This document shows positions 46,955 through 56,542 of a stretch of DNA of 64,000 bases, in pieces. The position numbers and the translations under genes were made by a program. Within the stretch, counting starts at the first letter, position 1, and every line of letters begins with the position of its first letter. The notes under the pieces are model-generated. The model was not told the DNA's origin. It worked only from the letters and a program-made list of their open reading frames with translations, and made no database searches. This DNA comes from Tolypothrix campylonemoides VB511288 (GTDB lineage: Bacteria; Cyanobacteriota; Cyanobacteriia; Cyanobacteriales; Nostocaceae): NCBI GenBank assembly GCA_000828075.3, contig JXCB02000027.1:707691-771690 (forward strand), read 5' to 3'.

Positions 46955-48430
46955 TTAGCTAGCGTTAACAATCCGCTTGATAAGATCCAGCGCTACCTGA
47001 GTCGTTTCATTTAACAGTTTTGGGTCTACCTTTTTATCATTTGGCGTGTGGTAGTTCGGCTCGTCGCCTCGGTAGAAGAATAGAACTGGCACGTTTTTTT
47101 GAGCAAACGATGCATGGTCGCTACCGCCAAATGAGCCAAAGGTTTTCACTTTAGGGTCAATATTTCGCGCAAATGCTGTTAAAGATGACGTACCACCAAT
47201 TCCTAACTGGTTGTTGACGCCAACCATATCGAAATTGACCATAGCTTTCAGCCCTGACAAAAACTGCGACTCAGCCGCGTTGACAAAAGCCCGCGAACCG
47301 TGCAGCCCGTCTTCTTCACCATCAAAGGCGATGAACCAGGCTTGACGAGCAGTGGGTGTATTAGATAGATTACGGGCAAGAGCCAGGACAACTGCTGTTC
47401 CCGAAGCATTATCGTTTGCTCCCGGAGAACCAGGTACTGAGTCGTAATGCCCACCTAGAATAATTTTGGGTTGAGTCACACCTGCAAGATGTGCTATAAT
47501 ATTACGCCCAGTAACAACACGCCGTTGCGCATTCACATTCAAACTGACATTCAGGGGGGCACTTTGCGCGCGTTGAATTAAGGGATTGCCTTGTTGACCT
47601 GAAAGCGCCAGTACAGGAATTTTCACCTCCTCAGCAAGCGCTCCGTACACATCGCCTTGTTGATTGTTGACAATCACCAAACCCACAGCCCCAGCAGCTA
47701 CGGCATTTTTCGCTTTTTCAGAAAAACGAATTTCACCGCGCCGGACAATAGCGATCGCCCCCTTGACATTCACAGCAGCAAAATCAGCTTTGCGTCCGAC
47801 ATTAGGAACCGCAACCAGTGGCGCATTCAATTTTCCTGCGACTGTCCCATTGAGTGCTTTTCCCTGAACCGTTGCGTTATCAAGACTCAGGTTTGAACCT
47901 AAGTCTTGAAACTTGGGATAAGTAAAAGTTTGAACTTCAGTGACATAGCCAGCTTTGCGGTACTGTTCAATTAGATAAGCGCTTGCCTTTTCCATGACTG
48001 GTGTTCCAGCGACTCGCGGACCAAGATTCACTAAAGCTTGTACATCTGTAAAAGTACGGTTGGACTCTTGAGTATTAACGACAGCTTGAGATTGAATCTT
48101 ACTTTTCACGGAATCCGTCGAACCTCTCTCCAAACCTCTCTCCTGCAAAGAGAGAGGCTTTGAATTCTCCCCCTTCCCTAGTAGGGAAGGGGGCTGGGGG
48201 GTTAGGTTTCGCGTTGGTTTTTCCACATAACGTGAATTAGGAGATTGAATAACTTCTTGAGTACGATTTGGTTGGGCAATGCAAGCTGTAGGAAGTCCAA
48301 CCAAAACAGCTACCAGCGGCGTTTGTAACCATGATTTTGCTAATGTCTTAAATAGAAAAATTGATGGAAATTTCGTGTTCGTCACCTTTGTACCTACAGC
48401 TATGAATCGCAGGTTCTCAAACGTATGCAA
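46955..48430 (-). CDS. M28-family aminopeptidase with PA insert
   Basis: 491 aa, exported: an N-terminal hydrophobic segment with LVAVLVGLPTACIAQ. A protease-associated (PA) domain is around residues 225-290. The zinc peptidase core has GGHYDSVPGSPGANDNASG, FIAFDGEEDGLHGSRAF, NFDMVGV and GGSDHASF, giving the expected His/Asp/Glu metal ligands. Residues about 75-100 (LTPQPPSLLGKGENSKPLSLQERG) are the translation of an intergenic palindromic repeat that has entered the coding region. It lies just upstream of the PDZ-less Deg on the same strand; both are secreted proteases. Confidence 0.92.
   Translation of the reverse strand: MHTFENLRFIAVGTKVTNTKFPSIFLFKTLAKSWLQTPLVAVLVGLPTACIAQPNRTQEVIQSPNSRYVEKPTRNLTPQPPSLLGKGENSKPLSLQERGLERGSTDSVKSKIQSQAVVNTQESNRTFTDVQALVNLGPRVAGTPVMEKASAYLIEQYRKAGYVTEVQTFTYPKFQDLGSNLSLDNATVQGKALNGTVAGKLNAPLVAVPNVGRKADFAAVNVKGAIAIVRRGEIRFSEKAKNAVAAGAVGLVIVNNQQGDVYGALAEEVKIPVLALSGQQGNPLIQRAQSAPLNVSLNVNAQRRVVTGRNIIAHLAGVTQPKIILGGHYDSVPGSPGANDNASGTAVVLALARNLSNTPTARQAWFIAFDGEEDGLHGSRAFVNAAESQFLSGLKAMVNFDMVGVNNQLGIGGTSSLTAFARNIDPKVKTFGSFGGSDHASFAQKNVPVLFFYRGDEPNYHTPNDKKVDPKLLNETTQVALDLIKRIVNAS
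48110..48213. repeat. Palindromic repeat inserted in frame in the M28 gene
   Basis: CCTCTCTCCAAACC...CTGCAAAGAGAGAGG and CCCCCTTCCCTAGTAGGGAAGGGGG are adjacent hairpins within coding sequence. Repeats of this type are common between cyanobacterial genes. The reading frame is kept. Confidence 0.75.
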
Positions 48431-48908
48431 TCAGGCGACCACAAATAATCACACCAGTCCAAAGTACAAGGGAAATGACTGCGATCGCTCTAACCACCCT
48501 TGGAGTTCTCACACCCCGGTTCCAGAACTTAACGGATTTAAAAGCCACTCTATGAAAAAAAGCCGCATTCACCCCAGCCGCGCACAACAGCAAAAGCTTC
48601 AGGCGAAAAGCTGGATTTGCTGCTATTTCGGTTGCATCCACTGCAAACATGAGAAAACCTGATAGCACGACAACCACAAAACTTAGGAAAGACCAAGGCA
48701 AGAGGTATCGTGCCATATCTGTTACCAACAGGTGGCGGGAGAAACCAAGTAACCTAAAATCGAATAGAGCAACTGAGCCAAAGACAATGGCTAAACCAAG
48801 AATGTGTGTCGTTGAAATAATTGGGTAAAGCCATAGCCACTGGCGAATCAGTGAGGACAAGGCACTGTTTTCTAACCACAGCCACCAGGTTGTATCAGCA
48901 ATGTCCAT
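48417..48908 (-). CDS. Four-helix membrane protein (DUF6644-like)
   Basis: 163 aa. Four hydrophobic segments, for example LYPIISTTHILGLAIVFGSVALFDF, LPWSFLSFVVVVLSGFLMFA, LLLLCAAGVNAAFFHRV and AIAVISLVLWTGVIICGRL. A conserved His in STTHILG and another in FFHRVAF could bind a cofactor such as haem, but this is speculation. The family assignment (DUF6644) is from pattern memory. Start and previous stop overlap as TGATG, so it is translated with the DUF6152 gene. Confidence 0.78.
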   Translation of the reverse strand: MDIADTTWWLWLENSALSSLIRQWLWLYPIISTTHILGLAIVFGSVALFDFRLLGFSRHLLVTDMARYLLPWSFLSFVVVVLSGFLMFAVDATEIAANPAFRLKLLLLCAAGVNAAFFHRVAFKSVKFWNRGVRTPRVVRAIAVISLVLWTGVIICGRLIAYV

Positions 48909-49315
48909 CAGCGCAGTTCTACTGTTTGCTTACCTATAGTAATTCGCTCTGCCCGCATTTCATTAACATCACTGCGATGAGGGTAGCCTACTAGCCTCAC
49001 TTGCTGTCCAATCTGCAAAGCGCTTTGGGGTAGCCCACGTCTCTGCAATCGGGCAGGTGGTGCTAGGACTGCTTGCCATACTTTATTATCATCTGTTTTC
49101 ACTTCTATTGTGGTGTGCGGATTTCCATAAGTGATATTCTGGATTTCACCAGAGAGGTTAAGCGTTTGTTCGTTGTTGTACTCGCTCCAACCGTGGTGGG
49201 CGCTAGCATTTTCAGTTCCAGAAGCTAGGAAAGTTGCAATTGTTGCCGCAGTCAGCGCAGCGTGCATAAATCCTTTTTTAACCATGGCTTTGTCTACCTG
49301 TTGCTGATTATCCAT
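48908..49315 (-). CDS. DUF6152-family exported protein, copy 1
   Basis: 135 aa. A signal peptide precedes SAHHGWSEYNNEQTLNLSGEIQNITYGNPHTTIEV, the DUF6152 opening with the HHG motif. The strand-rich remainder WQAVLAPPARLQRRGL...VRLVGYPHRSDVNEMRAERITIGKQTVEL is an OB-like beta barrel. The protein should be periplasmic. It is coupled to the downstream DUF6644-like membrane protein by a TGATG overlap. Function unknown; the HHG motif is a plausible metal ligand. Confidence 0.85.
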   Translation of the reverse strand: MDNQQQVDKAMVKKGFMHAALTAATIATFLASGTENASAHHGWSEYNNEQTLNLSGEIQNITYGNPHTTIEVKTDDNKVWQAVLAPPARLQRRGLPQSALQIGQQVRLVGYPHRSDVNEMRAERITIGKQTVELR

Positions 49316-49417
49316 GATTCAATTCCTGCTTTTGTTAAGTTTTCGTCTGGAGTTTTGAGTAAAAAGTGTCACAGTAATTTTTTGGTCTTCTCTACTAAGC
49401 ACTCACAACTGTTTTGG

Positions 49418-49798
49418 TCAATTCACCAGTACAGTCTTTCCACCAATCGTGATTTGCGACGCTCCCATTTCATTGGAACGATTGTAAGCGGGCCATCCTA
49501 CCACAGTTGCAGTGGAGCCAACCTTGAGAACACTCTGGGTTAATCCTTGCCACTGCGCCTGAGTTGGTGATGGCAAGTCAATCTTCCAAACTTGCTTTGA
49601 GCGACCAGTTGTTTGAAGTTGCATACGAATGTGGGGACTCGTATATCTGACTGCTTTAATCACCCCTGTGATTGTCCGTGGATTTCCCATATCATAGTTT
49701 GTGTAATAGCCGTGATGTGCTGCTACTTGTCCAGGAAAACCAAGGCTCACAACTACGGTAATTATGGCTACCCAAAACAACTTAGAGCGTGCAATCAT
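49418..49798 (-). CDS. DUF6152-family exported protein, copy 2
   Basis: 126 aa. Signal peptide (KLFWVAIITVVVSLGFPGQVAAHHG) and the same HHG...GNPRTITGVIKAV...WKIDLPSPTQAQWQGL...VVGWPAYNRSNEMGASQITIGGKTV pattern as the downstream paralogue. The two are diverged tandem duplicates 102 bp apart. The gene order is DUF6152, DUF6152, DUF6644-like. Confidence 0.83.
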   Translation of the reverse strand: MIARSKLFWVAIITVVVSLGFPGQVAAHHGYYTNYDMGNPRTITGVIKAVRYTSPHIRMQLQTTGRSKQVWKIDLPSPTQAQWQGLTQSVLKVGSTATVVGWPAYNRSNEMGASQITIGGKTVLVN

Positions 49799-50129
49799 AC
49801 GTTTGGCGGTGCTAAATTTGGAGAAATTTAGGTGTGTACAAGAACTCCACCCCCTTTAAAAAATTCAAAATATGCCCTTCGGGCACGCTGCGCGAACAAA
49901 ATTCAAAATCCAAAATTATTTTTGAATTTTGAATTTGAGCAAAGCGAGTGGCGTGGGGTTTTGGGGTCATTGTGAATGATAAACCAATCATGATATGACA
50001 GACCTTTGATATTCTTGTTATTTCTTAGTGTGATGGGCAAGTATGACAAAAAAATGTCAGTGCCTCTCGGTAAAGATAAAAAATTGAATTTCCTACTCCC
50101 CAATCGCCAATCCCCAATCCCCAATCCCT
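49799..50129. other. Gap without a supported gene
   Basis: 331 bp with short low-complexity repeats (AAAATTCAAAATCC, TTTTGAATTTTGAATTT near 49861-49935) forming weak dyads, and CCAATCGCCAATCCCCAATCCC near 50098-50125 beside the histidine kinase stop. No gene seen. Confidence 0.5.
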
Positions 50130-51410
50130 CTACTTCAGAGGTAATTCAATTTGAAAGGTGGAACCTTGTCCAAGCAGACTTTTGGCACTAATGTGTCCTC
50201 GGTGCGCTTGCACAATTTGTTGGGCGATCGCCAATCCTAAACCAAAGCCACCTGTTTGGCGCGATCGCGCTGTATCTACGCGATAAAACCGTTCAAAGAT
50301 ATGAGGTAAATCTTCCTGGGGAATACCAATGCCGTTATCTTCTACCTGAATAATGGCTCGCTGGGATTGTGTCAGCAATCTTAGTGCAACTGTACCATTC
50401 TCAGGGGTGTACTTCAAAGCATTGCTAAGTAAATTTACAATCGCCTGTTTTAACAAATCTGGATCGGCTTTGAGGTTCACAGGTGACTGGGGTAAGCTGG
50501 AAGTAAAATTTAGGTTTTGTGCAGTTGCAAGTTGTTGATACTCTTGGGCTATGGTTTGCAATAATCCAACAAGGTCTATAGTCTTTAAAACCGTGTTATT
50601 CAGCGGTCCATCCTGACGAGCAAGAAACAACAGATTATTAATGAGATTGCTCATTGATTTAGCAATCTCGGCAATATTTTCTAGACGAAAACGCTGCTCT
50701 AATTCATCCTGTGGAGGCATTAAAGCCACTTGTGCATTACTTAAAATCGCAGCCACAGGAGCGCGTAACTCATGAGAAGCATCCGCAGTGAAGCGTTGTA
50801 GTTGTTCGTATGCCCGACGAGTTGGTTGCATAGCAAGCCCCCCCAGAAACCAACCAGTAATACCTATCGTCCCTAAAGTTGCTGGTAAAGCAAGTGTCAG
50901 AAAAAACCTTGCTTTATCTAAGTTTTTACGTAGAGGAGTCAGAGGAACAGCCACTTGAATATAGCCAGTCAACAAATTATCTTGTATAATAGGCAACGTT
51001 AATTCTCGAAACCATTCTTTGCTCGTCGTTACCCCATTTCGATTCTTACTGACTTGAATAGTTTGAAAACCAGGAGCAACAGTTAATTTTCTTGAACCAG
51101 ACACACCAGTAGAATCAACTAATTCTCCATTAAATTTGTACAACCGAACATACGCAAAACCATTATTGATTGGTGGTAGTGTATCACCAAAAAATGGCAC
51201 ATCCCTTCGTTCAAACTGGAGTCGTTTGTTATACAGCTTATACACTGGATTTCTGGCAATAGTTTTGCTGTCAGAATACAATCTTTCATCAAAAGCCTGA
51301 AGCTGCTGCTGAACAATCAGGTAATACGCTATACCAGCAAATGCGATGAGGATGCTCCCCATCGATATTGTAAATAAGTAAGCTAAATTGCGACGGCTAC
51401 GAACAAACAT
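50130..51410 (-). CDS. rppB: Sensor histidine kinase RppB-like
   Basis: 426 aa. Two membrane helices (residues about 11-33 and 170-195) flank a periplasmic sensor loop with Tyr-rich segments. HisKA carries H213 ([13 protein letters not shown]). HATPase_c N, G1 and G2 boxes are [17 protein letters not shown] and [10 protein letters not shown]. It is paired with the response regulator rppA upstream, so it should phosphorylate it. In Synechocystis the pair regulates metal or redox stress genes; the local target is unknown. Confidence 0.88.
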   Translation of the reverse strand: MFVRSRRNLAYLFTISMGSILIAFAGIAYYLIVQQQLQAFDERLYSDSKTIARNPVYKLYNKRLQFERRDVPFFGDTLPPINNGFAYVRLYKFNGELVDSTGVSGSRKLTVAPGFQTIQVSKNRNGVTTSKEWFRELTLPIIQDNLLTGYIQVAVPLTPLRKNLDKARFFLTLALPATLGTIGITGWFLGGLAMQPTRRAYEQLQRFTADASHELRAPVAAILSNAQVALMPPQDELEQRFRLENIAEIAKSMSNLINNLLFLARQDGPLNNTVLKTIDLVGLLQTIAQEYQQLATAQNLNFTSSLPQSPVNLKADPDLLKQAIVNLLSNALKYTPENGTVALRLLTQSQRAIIQVEDNGIGIPQEDLPHIFERFYRVDTARSRQTGGFGLGLAIAQQIVQAHRGHISAKSLLGQGSTFQIELPLK

Positions 51411-51513
51411 AATTAGTCATTAATCATTAGTCATTAGTTATTAGTCATTAGTCATTAGTTCTCCCTCCCTCACTCCCTCCCTCCCTCCCTCACTCCCTCC
51501 CTCCCTCCCTCCC
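51411..51513. repeat. Microsatellite between rppA and rppB
   Basis: An ATTAGTC[A/T]-type tract at 51412-51460 is followed by CTCC/CCTCA-type repeats at 51461-51513. This composite tract ends at the rppA stop codon. A near-mirror of it lies at 52658-52741. Confidence 0.85.
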
Positions 51514-52191
51514 TCACTTTTCCGGAACATTAAGCCGATATCCCATACCATAAACATTTTCCAGCCAATCTTTTGCTCCAACTGTTTGCAGGCGCTGTCG
51601 CAGCCGACGCACCAGTGTTGTCACAGCATTACTTTCTGGTTCTGTCCCCCATCCCCAAAGAGCCTGTTCTATTTGATTGTGAGATAAAATTTGACGAGGA
51701 TGACGCATCAGATATTCCATCAGTTGGAATTCTCGACCAGATAATTGAGATGTAAGTTGATTTCGCTCAAGAGTTAGATTATTCAAATCCAGATGTAAAT
51801 CTGCTAATGTAAGTTTGTCTCCTTGCCAAAGTGGCGATCGCCTTCTCAAAGCTCGCACTCTTGCTAGCAGTTCGATAATATCAACTGGTTTCACCAAATA
51901 ATCGTCTGCTCCGGCGTCTAAACCATAAACTTTATCTAATGTTGTGTCCTTAGCAGTCAGCATCAGTACTGGGGAAGTTTTCCCAAGGCGTCGATATTCC
52001 TGACAAAGGTCAACTCCACTCACTTTGGGAAGCATCCAGTCTAAAATCAATAAGTCATAATCTTTCTGAGAAAACAGCCACTGAGCTGTTTCTCCATCTT
52101 CTATCGCATCAATAGTATGTCCTGCTTTGGTAAGCGCAGCTCGCAGTGGTTCTAATTGGGCTGGGTCATCTTCCACCAGTAAAATTAACAT
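51514..52191 (-). CDS. rppA: OmpR-type response regulator RppA-like
   Basis: 225 aa. Receiver domain with phosphoacceptor D51 (LILDWMLP), DD at 8-9 and the conserved Lys in YLVKP. The C-terminal winged-helix domain has SGREFQLMEYLMRHP, ESNAVTTLVRRLRQRL and VYGMGYRL. Together with rppB it forms a two-component system. rppA is upstream of rppB; the 103-bp spacer between them is almost all microsatellite. Confidence 0.92.
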   Translation of the reverse strand: MLILLVEDDPAQLEPLRAALTKAGHTIDAIEDGETAQWLFSQKDYDLLILDWMLPKVSGVDLCQEYRRLGKTSPVLMLTAKDTTLDKVYGLDAGADDYLVKPVDIIELLARVRALRRRSPLWQGDKLTLADLHLDLNNLTLERNQLTSQLSGREFQLMEYLMRHPRQILSHNQIEQALWGWGTEPESNAVTTLVRRLRQRLQTVGAKDWLENVYGMGYRLNVPEK

Positions 52192-52265
52192 AGGGCGATC
52201 GCTAAGAAAAGTTTTTTCCTTTATCTTAGTGTGCGTAGTATCTGTGACGTGAAACTAGTTCATTT

Positions 52266-52673
52266 ATGCTCCAATCCCGATGGTTAAAGATTTTACGTTC
52301 TTTGGGGTTAGAGTTTTGGCTACCCCTACCACTGCTTGGATTAGCTTTTTGGGTAGGGGGTGGATTTCTGATGGATAGAATATTAAGCCGCTCTCATCAA
52401 CCGACGAATCCTTTGAAGGTTGAGACATTATCAACCAAGCAATCGAGAACTATTGTACTGTCAATTGCAGTTCAAATAAAAAAGCATCAAGGTGTTTCAA
52501 GAGTCAGAGTTAAGACAGCTTCCAAAGCACTCAAAGAACTAGAATTTGAATTTCCTGTAACAGAACTTAATCAAGTGGAAGCAGCAATTAGCCAAGAGTT
52601 ACGATTGCCAATTGATGATGTGAGAAAGTTGATGCGGCTTGAAACGGAAAAGGGTGATGGAATTAGGGAGTGA
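52266..52673 (+). CDS. Small membrane-anchored hypothetical protein
   Basis: 135 aa. One membrane helix (EFWLPLPLLGLAFWVGGGFLM, residues about 16-36) precedes a soluble region with beta/alpha alternation (RTIVLSIAVQIKKHQGVSRVRVKTASKALKELEFEF). The gene is divergent from rppA (75 bp apart), which may place it under RppA control. No family is recognised. Its stop codon lies inside a GA-rich microsatellite. Confidence 0.7.
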   Translation: MLQSRWLKILRSLGLEFWLPLPLLGLAFWVGGGFLMDRILSRSHQPTNPLKVETLSTKQSRTIVLSIAVQIKKHQGVSRVRVKTASKALKELEFEFPVTELNQVEAAISQELRLPIDDVRKLMRLETEKGDGIRE

Positions 52674-52741
52674 GAGAGGGAGTGGAGGGAGGGAGGGAGA
52701 GAGCGAGGGAGGGAGGGAAAACTAATGACTAATGACTAATT
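52658..52741. repeat. GA-rich microsatellite with ATTAGTC-type tail
   Basis: GGGAG/GGGAGG repeats (about 52665-52720) are followed by CTAATGACTAATGACTAATT (about 52722-52741). This is the reverse complement of the tract at 51412-51513, in inverted orientation. Confidence 0.85.
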
Positions 52742-52810
52742 CAAATTTTTGAAGTATTAAAATACACTAGAACAACAAGAATAGTTATAAGCTTTTCCAT
52801 CGCATTTGCT

Positions 52811-53506
52811 ATGACCCAGACTGCCCTCAATAGATTTTGGGAACTTGTACTCGGAGCGATCGCCCTTAAAGAGGAAGCCTTTAAGCTGATTCAATCGCTA
52901 CCCCAAGGTGCAATAGCAGCCTTATACATTGTACTCATTGCTGGGTTTTCTCAGGCGCTGGGTCAGGGGACGGTGCTATTTGTCAACCGAGTCAAACCGC
53001 TTCGCTTTTTTCTGAGTCTGTTGATTGGGTCTGTGTTATTTGTATTCAGTGTTTTGTTTTGGGGTTTAAGTACATGGTTGGTGAGCCTTGTACTATTCAA
53101 GGTTAATATCCCGTATCACATTATTTGGTCTACGCTGGGATTTGCCTACGCACCGCTGATGTTGAGTTTTTTAGTCGCGTTGCCTTATTTGGGTGTGCCA
53201 ATTCAAGTCTTGCTTTCTATTTGGACGCTGTTAGCATTTGTGATGGGCTTGCGCGTCGCGCTTGTTGATCTTAGTGTTTGGCAGGTGCTTTGGTGCGGCG
53301 TATTGGGATGGATTGTATTTCAAATAGCACAGCGCAGCATTGGACGACCAGTTGCAATACTTGGCAAGTGGCTGTCTAATACAGTCGCAGGGACACGGTT
53401 GGTCACAGATATCCAAGGACTAGAACAACTTCTGCAAGCAGGACCGCAGATGTTACGTAGGAATAACCAAACTAACACTGGTAATAGAGACAACGGGAGG
53501 CTGTAA
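52811..53506 (+). CDS. Polytopic membrane protein, Yip1-like
   Basis: 231 aa with five probable membrane helices: AIAALYIVLIAGFSQAL, FLSLLIGSVLFVFSVLFWGLS, TLGFAYAPLMLSFLVALPYLG, VLLSIWTLLAFVMGLRVAL and VLWCGVLGWIVFQIAQ. The helical pattern and FAYAPLML resemble Yip1/YIF1-type domain proteins. It immediately precedes the 964-aa hydrolase (3 bp apart), so the two form an operon. Function unknown; a membrane partner for the hydrolase is a guess. Confidence 0.75.
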   Translation: MTQTALNRFWELVLGAIALKEEAFKLIQSLPQGAIAALYIVLIAGFSQALGQGTVLFVNRVKPLRFFLSLLIGSVLFVFSVLFWGLSTWLVSLVLFKVNIPYHIIWSTLGFAYAPLMLSFLVALPYLGVPIQVLLSIWTLLAFVMGLRVALVDLSVWQVLWCGVLGWIVFQIAQRSIGRPVAILGKWLSNTVAGTRLVTDIQGLEQLLQAGPQMLRRNNQTNTGNRDNGRL

Positions 53507-53508
53507 CT

Positions 53509-56403
53509 GTGAAGCGAATTATCACATTTTTAGGCATTGTTTTCATTGCTCTACTTTGTACTCTACTCTATCCGCCACTGAGCCATTTGTGGTTAGTTTG
53601 GTACAACGCTTTGGGGGGTGCGCTTAAGCTGACAGTTGATTTGTTGCAGATTAGTTTCATTGCCGTCCTCTTCGCCGGACTCCTGGTTCCCCTCGAGGCG
53701 TTGGGATGGTGGGCGGGATGGTATGGTGATAAACTTGATACTAAAGGTCACTTCGGAATATTAGAGGAAGAAATTCCACCGCAAACAAACGTTGTTCGAT
53801 ATGTCATTTACCTTGATGGCATCGGTCAGGCTTCATACAAGTATTTCCCAGATGGCGATCAGTTTTTGCGCTCCTTGGGGGTCGCTTTGCCAGACAATAT
53901 TGTGATCATTCGAGGACTTATGCCCTACTCAGTCCTCAATCGACCACTTACGGAAGGCAGTGGGATACTGGCGTCCTTTTGGCGTTTCGCGGAACGACGC
54001 AGTCAATCCAACACTGGTGGTATATTCAACGCTTTGCTTGCGATGACGATAAATATTCGTAATCTCCTCGTTGTTGCGGTTTCTGCTGACCAACGCTTCG
54101 GACCAATTTATAACCAGGGGACGGCGCAGGTGATGTACAATAGCCTGATTAACCATGGTTACAAACCCGGTAGCGGAGTACCGATTACACTGATTGGTTT
54201 CAGCGGTGGTGGACAGATAGCAATGGGAGCGCTTTCGTATCTTAAGCAAGCACTAGATCAGGCACCCATTGAGATTATTTCTTTGGCTGGCGTTATCAGT
54301 GGCAATAACAATGCATTGTTGGTAGAGCATCTCTACCATCTAGTAGGTGACAAAGACCCCGTTGAGCGGTTAGGTCCTATTTTGTTTCCCAAGCGTTGGA
54401 GGATATTTTTCTTATCCTACTGGAACCGTGCCAAACGCATGGGCAAAATCACTTTTGTTTCACTCGGTCCAGTGGGGCATATGGGTGCTGGGGGTCCTTT
54501 AGATGCGAACAAATTTTTAAGCGATGGTCGCAGCTATTTGCAGCAAACAGTTGACATTATGTCAAGAATTTTGCAAGACGAGTATCCCTACAATCAAGAA
54601 CTTGTTAAAAAGAAGATTGGCAATTACGAACGGTATCAGCAAGCAGCGTTTAATCGACCAGAATATTATCCTTTAAACCAATCGGTAAACCCAGAACTTT
54701 ATCGACCCATTGGCTCTTGGATGGGACGGCTGATTTTACCACCAAAAGAGCAACGTTTATCAGGTGTTCTGTTTGAAGTGCATCACGCAGATGAGCAACA
54801 CAAACACTTGGTGGGACAAGTTGTGTATTTGAAATGGATTGATGATCCCGAATCAAAAGTATCGGTTCAGTCAACCAAAAAGGATGTTCATTTCAATGCC
54901 CAAGCATTATACAACTACACACAAGGAAAAATCCTTCCCATTCGGATAAATCATTGGCGTCAGGTGACTCCATTGGAATCGCTCGCGGGTTCAAGACCCG
55001 ATGATGATATAGTTGTGATGCTGCGCCAGCCAGTTGCAGTTGAACAAAACGGGAAGATAACTCTTTACGTTACCACTGAACCTGTTCAAATATCTGGACG
55101 CTTTTATGGATTAGTGAAGTTTTTGCAGCCGATTGAACAGGGAAGCGAACAGTTTCGAGTCGTTCATTTTAATCGTAAGTCGCGTGAATTTGACTCTGTT
55201 GAAGAAGTCGTGCTTTTGCCTGAGGTGATTCCTAATGACGAGGGAATTTACAACTCAACCAGCCGTGATATCGAAAAGTCTCCCCTCAATGCTTCAGGTT
55301 GGTATATTTACGGTGCAAAAAATGCTTTAGGGATGTTTGTTGTGCAGGCGATCGCCCCCCGTGCTTTGTTGCGAGTCAAACCCCAAGAGGTGATTGTTGG
55401 CAGAAAACCAGCGAGTAAATATCTCACAAAACAATCCTGGGAGAAGATTACCACACATAAAGGACAAATACAATCTGTTTTTTTTAATACCAGGAGTATA
55501 GATATCCAAAAAGCAGTGTCCAAGTGGCGTGAAGGTGAGTGTGCCTTGCTTGTACACAATTATGGCGGTATTGGCGGCAAAAAACGAGAAGCGGCAGCTA
55601 AAACCCCTTTCTACTTTGGTCATTTCGCCTATGGAATAGCAGAGGTAGTGCGGGAACCACTGACAGGAGAATTGCGCTTTGATATTAGGTATCACCAAGT
55701 TTACACTCACAATGTTGATGGAGTGATTGCAGGAACGTTGTCCTGGACTCGTTATATGGGCGATCGCCAGTTTGGTTGGTTGGGAATTCGTCCGGTTTGC
55801 GATATCCTGATTAAATTCGATGCTTTGACACAAGACTACGATGCTGATGAAGTCAAGCGTACACCATTGGAAGTTTTTAACCGTCAGCTGGAAATCATGA
55901 CAGCGCGTTACCGCATTGGAGATGGTACGGGTGCAACCTATGTTGGTCCTGCAAATAACTGTACCCAAGATTCTAACCAGGCATTATATGCAGCGATTAG
56001 AGCCATTCAGACTGCCATTCAAATCAATCCTACAGAGATTGGGTATGCCATCAAAACGAATCCAGAGTTTAAAAATTGGTTACTTCGCCATCCCGAATAT
56101 GCCACCAGCTTTAAGCAGTTGGTCAAGTTAAGCACAGTTCTCAGACATGAATTATTACCCTTTGGAGTCGCACGGGCTGACTGGCAGAACTCTACTGCAA
56201 GTTTGGGCAGTTCTCTAGAAGATAGCCCTCTACAACAAGTTTTTAGAGCTTTAGTGAGTTGGCGAAGCATTCTGCCTCGAAAGTCAGGCAATAGTGTCAC
56301 GCAGATATTTCTTAAACAAGGAGCATCTGTGTGGATACTTAGCACCAGTCAGGTAGGCAACATAGACCCAGAAATAGCAGCGATCGCTCCCTTAACTTTT
56401 TAG
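53509..56403 (+). CDS. Large membrane-anchored alpha/beta-hydrolase-like protein
   Basis: 964 aa from a GTG 3 bp after the preceding stop. Two N-terminal membrane segments (residues about 5-25 and 42-66) are followed by an alpha/beta-hydrolase core: VIYLDGIGQASYKYF and the nucleophile elbow GFSGGGQIA near residue 231. About 600 further residues show no recognised motif; they are moderately hydrophilic with beta-rich stretches. No signal cleavage site is obvious. It resembles large cyanobacterial hydrolase-like proteins of unknown function. Substrate unknown. Confidence 0.8.
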   Translation: MKRIITFLGIVFIALLCTLLYPPLSHLWLVWYNALGGALKLTVDLLQISFIAVLFAGLLVPLEALGWWAGWYGDKLDTKGHFGILEEEIPPQTNVVRYVIYLDGIGQASYKYFPDGDQFLRSLGVALPDNIVIIRGLMPYSVLNRPLTEGSGILASFWRFAERRSQSNTGGIFNALLAMTINIRNLLVVAVSADQRFGPIYNQGTAQVMYNSLINHGYKPGSGVPITLIGFSGGGQIAMGALSYLKQALDQAPIEIISLAGVISGNNNALLVEHLYHLVGDKDPVERLGPILFPKRWRIFFLSYWNRAKRMGKITFVSLGPVGHMGAGGPLDANKFLSDGRSYLQQTVDIMSRILQDEYPYNQELVKKKIGNYERYQQAAFNRPEYYPLNQSVNPELYRPIGSWMGRLILPPKEQRLSGVLFEVHHADEQHKHLVGQVVYLKWIDDPESKVSVQSTKKDVHFNAQALYNYTQGKILPIRINHWRQVTPLESLAGSRPDDDIVVMLRQPVAVEQNGKITLYVTTEPVQISGRFYGLVKFLQPIEQGSEQFRVVHFNRKSREFDSVEEVVLLPEVIPNDEGIYNSTSRDIEKSPLNASGWYIYGAKNALGMFVVQAIAPRALLRVKPQEVIVGRKPASKYLTKQSWEKITTHKGQIQSVFFNTRSIDIQKAVSKWREGECALLVHNYGGIGGKKREAAAKTPFYFGHFAYGIAEVVREPLTGELRFDIRYHQVYTHNVDGVIAGTLSWTRYMGDRQFGWLGIRPVCDILIKFDALTQDYDADEVKRTPLEVFNRQLEIMTARYRIGDGTGATYVGPANNCTQDSNQALYAAIRAIQTAIQINPTEIGYAIKTNPEFKNWLLRHPEYATSFKQLVKLSTVLRHELLPFGVARADWQNSTASLGSSLEDSPLQQVFRALVSWRSILPRKSGNSVTQIFLKQGASVWILSTSQVGNIDPEIAAIAPLTF

Positions 56404-56542
56404 GATTTTACTATTCTTTGGTTTGAGAAGCATCCATCATAACTCATATCATCATGTGGCTTTTAGTTTCAGCTATAAGTTATAGGAAACTAAACTCCAT
56501 TTGAGGTAATTTTTTAGAACAACTAATAACTTATGATCTGCT

